DNA of 64,000 bases from positions 992,001-1,056,000 of the forward strand of contig CM074144.1 of the NCBI GenBank assembly GCA_037178625.1, in the 5' to 3' direction. This DNA comes from Skeletonema tropicum (taxonomy: Eukaryota; Bacillariophyta; Thalassiosirophyceae; Thalassiosirales; Thalassiosiraceae). Under the pieces are notes generated by a model. That model did not search any database, had not been told where the DNA came from, and was given only the letters and a program-made list of their open reading frames with translations. Made by a program: the position numbers and the translations under genes. The stretch's first letter is position 1. Every line of letters begins with the position of its first letter. This document shows positions 19,478 through 28,191 of the stretch, piece after piece.

Positions 19478-22206
19478 ATGAAAGTATCTCCTATCGCACT
19501 AGCACTAGCCATCGTCGGCCTTCCCACCGCTGCAGCATTTTCTTCCATAGCACCGCCGCTACCATCATTTCCAAATCTCGGCGATGTATTTAAAATTGTG
19601 AAACAACCAAGCCCAGAATGCTCTGCCGTTGTGGTAGAAACACCCGCCGATCAAGAGGGTGTTAATGTGTATATCGCCCTCGACTCCGATAGTTATGGCC
19701 ATACCGACCGCCCTGGCAATGGAGGCATTCGCTTACTTCAGTATGACTCAACGCAATCTGCCATCGACGATGCGGTTCGGCTTGCGAAGGATATGACTAG
19801 GAAACATGATATGTTCCGAACTGGTTTCTCTGGGGCCAAGGTAGTTGTGAAGAGTGATCACGAAGATTTGAGTGTTATCAATCGTGATCAACTTATGAAG
19901 AATGTAGCTGATGCATTGCGTGCATTCGGTGGTGGTATGCTAACTGGCTGTGACTTGAACACATGTGATGTAAGTTAACGTGTGTTCATGATGTAATGTG
20001 TTTTCATTATTTACCCTGTATCTGTATTCATTTGTGTACTATTTCTTCTTCTAAAATATACATATCTGTACTCTCTTACGAATGTTTGGTATCATTACCA
20101 TTACAGCTTGATATGGATCGGTTAGTTGAAGCTACAAACGACAAGTATGTGTTAGCGGGGCGCAATTCTGCTGTCGATACCAATGTGGCAACTGCTTCTT
20201 CGGTCATCGGATCGATTTTGGGTGTAGTTGAGACGTTGCAGAATAGTCGTGATCTCAGTAGTCTAACATTCACGGTCCAAGGTTGTGGCAAGGTCGGTTC
20301 TACGGTTGCCAAGGAGCTCGTTAGATTAGGTGCCAAGTGTGTACAAACGTGTGATCTGTATCCCGAAGCTGCCAATATCGAGGGATGCACTCCTATCAAA
20401 GTCAAAGATTGGGCAAGCACGCAATGTGATTTCCTTGTACCATGTGCCAATTCTTTGGCAATTACCGAAGATGTAGCGAGGAACTTTCCAGAAGGAATCA
20501 AATATTGTGTTGGTGCAACAAATAGCCCATTTGCTAATAAGAAAGCGAAGGAAATATTTGATGCTAGAGGTGTAATGCACATACCCGAGAGCATCAGTTC
20601 TGCTGGAGCTATCTTGGCTGATAGTGTTGAGGTACGTACCTAGACATGCATGCATCTTTCTACTTTGCTTTACATCTTCCTTTGCTACACATTTGCTGAC
20701 ATCTTCACTTCTCATGCCTACCACTACCATATCTTGCCTTTGTTTTCTACGTAGTGGTCAGATATTGATCTGTATCAAACTGTTGAGCCGGCAAAGATGT
20801 ATGGTTGGATCGGAGACATCTCGGCCACCAAGGCCTCGAATCTAGCCGCGCATGCCAACCAAAAACCACAAGATGTAGATGACAACCTCGAGAGCGTGGT
20901 GCCTCATCGTGACGGTACTCCCGTCGGTGAGGATTTCTCCAGATGGATTGAAGATCATTCGTCGAGTACAGAAACATTGATTATCGGAGGAGGCTTGGCA
21001 GGTACCGCTACAGCATTCTCCTTATCACAGAAGGGTATCAAATCAATATTGGTCGAGCAAGGCTCGAGTCTCGCCCCACCAACTGCGTCGTCCAACGGGG
21101 ATAGTAGAATGTATCGCAAGATGTACAGCTCAGAATTCTTCTCAAAGATGCAAGCAAAGGCTTTAGATCGCTGGGAAGACGTTGAGAAGAAAAGCGGTAC
21201 GAAACTGTTGCAAGAGAATGGGTTGTTGTTCTACGGAGAAGATACGGGTGAGACTGTCGAAGGAAGTGTCGCGGGCGCAAAAGAGGTCATGGAGTCTCTT
21301 GGTCTGCCTCATAAGTTTTATGCAACTGGCGATGAAATTGCGGATGCATTTCCTGCCCTAGAAGGATGCCGTGGAAAGCCGTATAGTGGAGTATGCGAAG
21401 ATACCGCTGGGCATATTAGGGCATCCAAGGCTTGTATTGCAATGGCAGATGGTGCCGATCGTTGTGACGTGAAGCTCAATAGCAAGATTGTATCAATGAA
21501 TACTCAAGGTCCTGAAGGGAAGGTCGTAGCAGTTACCGAGAATGGTGAGACAATCACTGCTGATAATGCGGTCATTGCATCTGGTGCTTGGACGAATGAT
21601 GTTCTGAAGCTTGCTGGCTTAGAAGTAGAAGAAATGAATCTTGACATTTGGCAAGTTCAATGGGCTCATTATGAGGTCGATAATGAAGTTGCCGCATCGA
21701 TTCCTCAGGCCTTTCACTTCCGCAAGGAGAATGATATCTGTGGTGGATTGTACTATGTTTTCCCATCAAGTGCATCCGAGTCCAAGAACAATGGCGGCAA
21801 GTCATTTGTCAAAGTTGGTGTCGATTATCCAACGGGAGGATCTCTCAAAAAAATGAGCACATTTGACTACCAAGGTTCTGACGAGGTATTGAAGCTCATG
21901 GATGAATGGGTCGAGGAGCATCTCCCCTCCGTCGGTAAGCGAAGTGACAGCTATTGTCATCCCTACACAATGACAGAAGACAGCTACTTTGTTATGGACA
22001 AAGTTGTCGATAACGTTGCAGTATTCTCTGGTGGATCTGGAAGAGCATTCAAGTTTGGCCCACTGATTGGTGATTGCATGGCAAGTTTATTGACTGGTGA
22101 GGAGTCTCCAGTTGACCTAGCTCCTTTCTCTGCTAGCCGTGCTGCTGTTTGCGGTACTACAAGTGTTGAACTTGAAGAGACTGGTGCTGCTCTTGTTGAA
22201 CAATGA
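19478..22206 (+). CDS. Fusion of leucine/valine dehydrogenase-like enzyme and FAD-dependent amine oxidase (DAO family)
   Basis: Exons 19478-19969, 20107-20631 and 20755-22206 join in frame to 822 residues. Residues 1-20 form a signal peptide ending AAA before Phe21, resembling the diatom ASAFAP plastid signal. Residues about 50-340 match Glu/Leu/Phe/Val dehydrogenases: GGIRLLQYDS, MTRK (Lys109, substrate carboxylate), SGAKVV (Lys121, catalytic), LTGCDLNT (Asp159), and a Rossmann GCGKVG (223-228) with Asp247, favouring NAD. Residues about 412-805 are a DAO/sarcosine-oxidase-like flavoenzyme: IIGGGLAGTA for FAD, SYCHPYTMTEDSYFVMD whose Cys740 aligns with the covalent-flavin Cys of monomeric sarcosine oxidase, and GGSGRAFKFGP near the end. 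All frames are open. One polypeptide thus joins reversible amino-acid deamination to oxidation of a secondary amine or amino acid, probably in the plastid. Substrates are unknown. Confidence 0.85.
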
Positions 22207-23996
22207 TTAGTGTTTATAATATTTCCCTGTTAGTACAAAGGTTTTTATTCATTTGATATCTCGTAGATGTCTGCAAAGTCAGTATTCGCAGCAAGCGGCA
22301 CTTACCTGATTGACTACTGTTACCTTTCTTCTTTTTCCATCTTGGGCATGAATTCTTAAGAACATCCAACTGAATGGGTGGTCTTACGTTGCGCATAGTA
22401 ATAAGATAGAAGTATTGGTAATTTGATATCATTTACTTAGCAATAGGGGTCGAGGGTGACGGGCGGTCGGTCCTGTGCTGATGGGAGCTCTTCTCTTAGG
22501 TGAAAGTTCCTCATAAGTATCAGTGTTCTTTGTCTTTGGAGGAAGTGTGTAAGTCTTTGGATATGTGCTTCAAATTTACACGGTTCACTGAATTTTGGCT
22601 ACATTAGTAGCAGCTATCTAGAGCAACACTACCTACGGAAATGCAAAAAGCGTACCATGGTTAGTAGTGTTGTTGTTGAGGTTTTGCTTGGCCCGAGCGA
22701 GGGCAGGTGACATAAAATTATTAGTACGATGTCAGATACGTACTGAATCTGAATCGCTAGATTCAGTGTCTCTGATGCCACTGTGAAATGACTGAAGATA
22801 ATTAACTATTGTCTAGTTAGAAATGACGATGAGCGGTAGAGGATGAAAAAAGCTCTGACGGAATACCAGGGGTGCCGTCGATAAAAAGTGACCACTTCCG
22901 TCTGCTCAAACATGACAGTTGTCACGAGTGCATCATATTTATCCAAGTACTAATCACAGCTCGGCCTCCGCTGCCGCTCACCATCGCCCTCATCATTACA
23001 ATAAAATAGCAAACACACACTATCCGATCCTCTCTCTCAAGTAGCTACGGAAATGTAAAGCGTAATGCTCTTGGCCTGAGTAAGTACTTTTATGTATCTA
23101 CTCCTATCTATGTAGGTAACATGTAACATTAAAAGTTCAGTTTATTACTCTATATAATACGAAGTACCTACATACGGACTGAATTCGAGCTAGATTCATG
23201 TCCAGAGCGGTACTCAAGATGCCAAGATTCGTAATCTTGTTTAAGAGAATCGCTCGTCAGAACCTGTCAGAACAATGACATTCCAACTTTCAACGCACTA
23301 TCAAAAAATTACTCCTAGGGAGCGCGGGAAAGCGGGCTGCATCCCGATTTTTATGCCGATAAATGCCCCCTTTTCTGATAATACCTAATGTAAAGTAATC
23401 CCATAAAGATTCAACGCATATCATTGATCGCCAAAAATTGATTTGCCGCTCGCCATTACGGTTACGCCGATTAACGCCGAATAACCCTGAGTAACGCCGC
23501 TCGGCATTACGGTTACGCAGAGTAATGCCGAGTAATACCGATTAATGCCGAGCGGCTCATAATGTGCGCATATCATAATGCCGAGTAACGCCGAGTAATG
23601 CCGAGTAATGCCGCTCGGCATAGTAGTTATGCCGATTAACGCCGAGTAACGCCGAGTAAAGCAGGCGGCGTAACCGTTATGCCGAGCGGCACAATATTTG
23701 GCGATATGCGTTGAATTTCTTAAAAATGGGAAACTTGACATTTGACACTTTCGCTTTTAATGCCGGATGATTCCGAGTAAAAGTACGCAAGCCCCCTTTC
23801 CCGCGCTCCCCTATTCAAATGCACGGATGCATGCACATGTTATGTTATTGTAATGAACAGCTATATATTGTACAGGAGCACTGAACGCTGCCGCCCACTC
23901 GACTACTTCTCCATCATTATCGTTATATCGATCACCTCGTTGATTTCCACATATATAAATTCACTACATTCTAAATAATAGGAGTACCAATCCAAA
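22207..23996. other. Intergenic region containing one MITE-like element
   Basis: No convincing gene. A short word (CTACGGAAATG followed by AAAGCG) recurs near 22631 and 23045. The only structured object is the TIR element at 23318-23810. The final 180 bp precede the MGDG synthase start and hold its promoter. Confidence 0.5.
23318..23810. mobile_element. MITE-like foldback element with internal TAAYGCCGAG repeats
   Basis: Terminal inverted repeats GGGAGCGCGGGAAAG (left, 23318) and CTTTCCCGCGCTCCC (right, ending 23810) are flanked by CTA on both sides (23315-23317 and 23811-23813), a probable 3-bp target duplication. A second inverted repeat pair lies inside: TTCAACGCATATC...CGCCAAA at about 23410-23436 and TTTGGCGATATGCGTTGAA at about 23697-23715. 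The core (about 23450-23695) is a degenerate array of TAA[T/C]GCCGAG units in both orientations. It has no transposase. Confidence 0.75.
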
Positions 23997-25874
23997 ATGA
24001 TGAACAGAATCATGGCCTCGCTACCCTACTCACGGGCCGACTGGAGTGGTAGCGATGATGACAAGCAGGCCGCCAAAACAGCTTCCCCTCAAGAGGCTGC
24101 CGCAGACACCACCGCCACATCACCTTCACCTTCACCACCATCAAATTCCAAGTCGCTCAAAGTCCTCTTCCTCTCCTCCGACACAGGCGGCGGCCACCGC
24201 GCCTCGGCCACCTCCCTCGCGCAACAATTCCTCCTCCTCTTCCCAGGGTCCACCTACGAACTTTGCGACATTGTCCAACTCGACGGCCCCCCACCCTACA
24301 ACACCCTCGTCAGATCGTACAAACACCTCTCGGCGCACCCCCAGCAGTGGAAATTAGTGTACAGTTTGTCCAATACACGTGCGTATGAAATGTTGGCCGA
24401 TGTTCATATGAAGAGTGCCATGGAACATGCGGTACGGAAACGGATTATGGAGAAGGGACCGGATGTTGTGGTGAGTGTTCATCCGTTAATGACGAATGTG
24501 CCCGTGTTGGCATGTCGGAATATTACCAAGGAGACGGGGAAGCATTTGCCGATTTTTACAGTGTGTACGGATTTGGGGAGTGCGCATTCGATGTGGTTTG
24601 CGAATGGGGTGGAGAAGTTGTTTGTGGCTAGTGAGGCGATTCAGGAGTTGGCCATGGTGCGGGGGAAGGTCCCGTTGGAGAAGATTGTGATGAGTGGATT
24701 GCCGATTCGGAATGATTTTAGTGTGCAGGCTTTGAGTATGGGGGAGAGGCATTGTGAGGAGGGGAGAGAGTATCAGAAGAAAATTAGGGTGGAGTTGGGG
24801 TTGGAGGAGTATAAGGGACGGAAGTGTGTGTTGGTGATGGGGGGTGGGGAGGGGTGTGGACGATTGTCGAATATTGTGGATGGGTTGTATTTGCAATTTG
24901 TGGAACGGAATATTGAAGCGTTGATATTGGTAGTGTGTGGACGGAATGAGGAGTTGAAGGAATCATTGGCTACTCGGGATTGGGATAGTTTACGGGAAAG
25001 GTATATGGTTGCACGTAATCGGGGAGTGGATTTGGATAGTTGTATTGGATTGTTGAGTGATGCGGGATGTATTGGGGGAGGGAGTGCGGGGGTTGTGGGT
25101 GGAGAGGGTGGTGTGGCGGGACATTTGAAGAGGATTATTAGTAGTCCTACCTTGTTGAGCCCTTTTACGGGGACTACTCCAAATGATGCGTTTACTCCAG
25201 TGAAGGAGAGTGGGGTAGGTGGTGCTCCGTTTGAGGCTAGTACTAGTTTGCCTGGAACAAGGAGTACTACCCCCACCACCGAGGATGCCGACAACAATAC
25301 TGCCATGAATGTCACAAACGAAGGAAAAGGCGTCTATCACATGTCATCTATATTAAATGGATTGGAAGATGACAATCAAGAGAACACAACCACCGTCCCA
25401 GCTGCCGTTGCAGCAACTGAATCCAACAATTCAACCGAATATGAAGCTGAAATCGGTACCTCCAATAGCATTGTCGAATCTAGCGTAAAGGTAATGGGAC
25501 TCGGCTTCATCACCAAAATGGCCGAATACATGGTCGCAGCCGACGTACTCGTCAGCAAGGCAGGACCAGGAACCATCGCCGAGGCTGCCTCCCTCTCCCT
25601 CCCAGTCATGCTCACAAGCTTCCTACCCGGTCAGGAAGAGGGCAATGTCGACTATGTCGTACAGGGTGAATTCGGTACATTTGTATCTGATTCGGATCCT
25701 CAGGGTATTTCAGATGTGGTGGCAAGTTGGCTAACGGATGAACAGAAGTTGAAACATTTGAGTGCCAATGCCAAGAAGTGTGGTGCTCCGGATGCTGCTA
25801 TGGAGATTGTGGAGGCTATTGGTGAGAGTGCATTGCGATGGAAGAATATTAATGATTCCAAGCATGCCAAGTAG
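23997..25874 (+). CDS. MGD: Monogalactosyldiacylglycerol (MGDG) synthase
   Basis: A GT28-family galactosyltransferase that makes MGDG, the main thylakoid lipid, from diacylglycerol and UDP-galactose. It is one intronless frame of 625 residues. The N-terminal half begins with LFLSSDTGGGHRASA, characteristic of MGD enzymes, and continues with VSVHPLMTNVPV, FTVCTDLGSAHSMWF and SGLPIRNDF. The C-terminal half has the UDP-sugar site SKAGPGTIAEAASL and LPGQEEGNVDYV. Residues about 350-497 are a Gly/Ser/Thr-rich insertion between the two Rossmann domains; I know of no such insertion in plant MGD. No obvious signal or transit peptide precedes the catalytic core (start MMNRIMASLPYS), so plastid import is not evident. 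Only the start at 23997 was considered; a second ATG follows directly. It converges with TSPO. Confidence 0.9.
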   Translation: MMNRIMASLPYSRADWSGSDDDKQAAKTASPQEAAADTTATSPSPSPPSNSKSLKVLFLSSDTGGGHRASATSLAQQFLLLFPGSTYELCDIVQLDGPPPYNTLVRSYKHLSAHPQQWKLVYSLSNTRAYEMLADVHMKSAMEHAVRKRIMEKGPDVVVSVHPLMTNVPVLACRNITKETGKHLPIFTVCTDLGSAHSMWFANGVEKLFVASEAIQELAMVRGKVPLEKIVMSGLPIRNDFSVQALSMGERHCEEGREYQKKIRVELGLEEYKGRKCVLVMGGGEGCGRLSNIVDGLYLQFVERNIEALILVVCGRNEELKESLATRDWDSLRERYMVARNRGVDLDSCIGLLSDAGCIGGGSAGVVGGEGGVAGHLKRIISSPTLLSPFTGTTPNDAFTPVKESGVGGAPFEASTSLPGTRSTTPTTEDADNNTAMNVTNEGKGVYHMSSILNGLEDDNQENTTTVPAAVAATESNNSTEYEAEIGTSNSIVESSVKVMGLGFITKMAEYMVAADVLVSKAGPGTIAEAASLSLPVMLTSFLPGQEEGNVDYVVQGEFGTFVSDSDPQGISDVVASWLTDEQKLKHLSANAKKCGAPDAAMEIVEAIGESALRWKNINDSKHAK

Positions 25875-26323
25875 TGAAGAAGGTACGGGGGTGGATAGAT
25901 AGATTGATATGTCTTTTGTTTCATGTATTGATTAGTTTTGTTAGAAAGAAGAGTTGGGCTATCAGCTAAATAGTTCAGAATAGGGGTATGTGAGGTGTTT
26001 CCATTGGAGCAACGTCAGCTCGGCGATTAATGAATGAACACCTCTTGTAGAGATGATGATGCATGTTGTGATATTTCTCTACCATTATGTTTAGGGACAC
26101 AGTAAATTAAGATTTTAACTTAAAAACAGATGAATATACAATGTAGATAGTTGAGAGCTGCTCAAGCTTCATGCTCGTCATCATTTCCCCTTTATAGCTT
26201 GGTGCTTGATAGTTGCTCCACATGAGTGAAAGTAGCTTTCGATCTCGCTCTGCATACAACTCACACTCTACCAAACACAAACAACCACAAAAACTCATCC
26301 CTCTCCAACCCCACTTCCTCAAT

Positions 26324-27220
26324 TCACAATCCAGCATACACCCCAGCAGCCCTTTGCAACTCTTTCAAATCACTCTGAAACCTCTCCTCTGTATACTCCC
26401 CACCACTCTTCTTCTCCTTTTGTACCAACTGCGCCTGTCTCATGGCCTCATTCATCCCATTCCCATCCATAGGATTCAATTGACAAAATTGATAATTCAA
26501 CAAAGTCGCAAAGCACAACCAACCTAAATACGGTAGTTGCAAATATGCCGCAATTGGATCAATTGCATGATAGAGTGGTAATATCATCCCCAATGTTAGT
26601 ACGAGGAGTGAGGAAATGATAAATCCCAATCGAAACTTTTGCAAGCCGAAAAAGATGGGTGCCCAGAGTAGATTGAGTGTGTAGTGTCCATACCATAATT
26701 TTAATACCAACGAAGACGGTACAGCTAATGATTGTGCTGCTGAAGTAGAAGATGATGCCTTGATGATGCGAGAGACACTCACCCCCATGAGACTGTACAG
26801 CACCGTCCACACTGGTCCAAATACATAATTGGGTGGATTGATGTTCGGTTTGGGAATGCGATCGAACCAGGAACCTTTTTTGGTACCACGCATTACTATG
26901 GGTGTACCGGTGGTCCCTCCGATTAGATGGGCTAGGGAGTAGTAGGTCCAGGAGGGGAGGGTTGTGAGGTGTAGTGCTGTTGTTGTTGGGGCACGGTGGG
27001 TTGTTGGAGATAAGATGTTGTGCGTAGTGGAGGGGTTCGCGATTTTGACATCATGGCGGTTGATCGGAGTGCGTGTTCGTGATAATAATGATACTGCTGG
27101 CGATGATGGGGGAGTAAAGGGGGTCACATCATGAACTAGTAGCAAGCTGGCGATAGTAAAGAAGAGAAGTGCAGCGGTAGGTCGTTTGAGCGTCATCTTG
27201 GCCATGGTTGTGATGATCAT
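26324..27220 (-). CDS. TSPO: TspO/MBR-family translocator protein (TSPO)
   Basis: A five-helix membrane protein of the TSPO (peripheral benzodiazepine receptor) family, which binds porphyrins and sterols. The ATG at 27220 is chosen; an upstream GTG and an internal ATG at 27190-27205 are alternatives. A hydrophobic leader (ALLFFTIASLLLV) ending near VTPFTPP looks like a signal peptide with Phe at the cleavage region, so plastid targeting is possible. The family core is clear: PPNYVFGPVWTVLYSLMG, then LNLLWAPIFFGLQKF, and LPYLGWLCFATLLNYQF, whose last helix is usual for the family. A further 45 or so residues follow the last helix. The 516-bp TIR element begins 16 bp upstream of this start codon. 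Confidence 0.9.
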   Translation of the reverse strand: MIITTMAKMTLKRPTAALLFFTIASLLLVHDVTPFTPPSSPAVSLLSRTRTPINRHDVKIANPSTTHNILSPTTHRAPTTTALHLTTLPSWTYYSLAHLIGGTTGTPIVMRGTKKGSWFDRIPKPNINPPNYVFGPVWTVLYSLMGVSVSRIIKASSSTSAAQSLAVPSSLVLKLWYGHYTLNLLWAPIFFGLQKFRLGFIISSLLVLTLGMILPLYHAIDPIAAYLQLPYLGWLCFATLLNYQFCQLNPMDGNGMNEAMRQAQLVQKEKKSGGEYTEERFQSDLKELQRAAGVYAGL

Positions 27221-27236
27221 CTTCTTGAACAACACG

Positions 27237-27752
27237 CTACTGGCGGGAACTAAATCGTACCTCGCCGCGGTAAGTACGATTTATCAATTTTTACGCACAA
27301 AACACTAACAACATGAAAAGAGTCATAAATTCGGCCATCCTACTCGACGAAAATACATAGAGCGGTCTAAAAATAGAATCCCAAACAGTATATATACATT
27401 ATATGATGCAGAAGAGACTATAGTTCGTCGAGATGGAGCACCTATCGACAAATTTGGGACCAATAACTGCTATTTCGATCTAGAATGACGCATGTCTACG
27501 GCATATCTGCATGCCTGTGCTGCTGCTGCTATGCGAGTATACTACATACAACGTTGACCAGTGGTTCTATCGAAAGCTACTTGTCTATACTATCATATTA
27601 TTGTCGATTATTTGGGATAGGCGTTGACATGGAGGCTCAGAACCATGATATTAGGGTGTAGAATGCGTCGTTTTTGTGTTTTGTTAGTGATTTGTGTGGA
27701 GATTTCTCCGTGGTACGATTTATTTCCGGTACGATTTAGTTCCCGCCAGTAG
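27237..27752. mobile_element. 516-bp non-autonomous TIR element next to TSPO
   Basis: A perfect 25-bp terminal inverted repeat (left 27237-27261 starting CTACTGGCGGGAACT; right 27728-27752 ending AGTTCCCGCCAGTAG) is flanked by CACG on both sides (27233-27236 and 27753-27756), a 4-bp target duplication. The word TACGATTTA is repeated just inside both ends. It has no ORF of note. The perfect ends and intact duplication suggest recent insertion. Confidence 0.85.
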
Positions 27753-28191
27753 CACGTTGCTTTAGCTTGATGTTTTGGATTTTGATCTTTTTTAGATTTT
27801 GGATCATCTTGGATCTTTTGGCCCGAAAACAGTTCAGATCGATCCTTATTTCGGGATTTCGTACCAAATAATGTCCGTATTTTTGCCTCATTGAAAACCT
27901 ATTTTCAGCCCCTCAGCAAACACCAGCCCCCACCGAAAAATCTGCGAAGAAAAAAATGGCATTGCTTGGGTAACGGCGGTGCAACTCTTGGTCATACGCA
28001 CTAATAACTGTAACTGACTGCAGTTCATCAATAGCTGCGCTTCCATAATTGCCCATTGGTGATAGCTAGAGAGGCGTGGTGCTGAAATTTCGTCTCAGGA
28101 AGTTGCCCTGCCCACTCCTAAAAGGGTCATTTTATTATAACCGTCGATCCATAAGATTAAGATTCCAACAGTAACATAATACGTACTCAAA

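Noticed and set aside
17633..22206. A domoic-acid-type (dab) biosynthetic cluster
   Set aside because: None of the terpene cyclase, kainoid synthase-type dioxygenase or P450 genes is present. Only a methyltransferase and an amine-active fusion are seen.
23450..23695. Regularly repeated TAAYGCCGAG units, which could suggest a CRISPR array
   Set aside because: Units are directly adjacent, about 10 bp, in both orientations and enclosed by inverted repeats; there are no spacers and the genome is eukaryotic.
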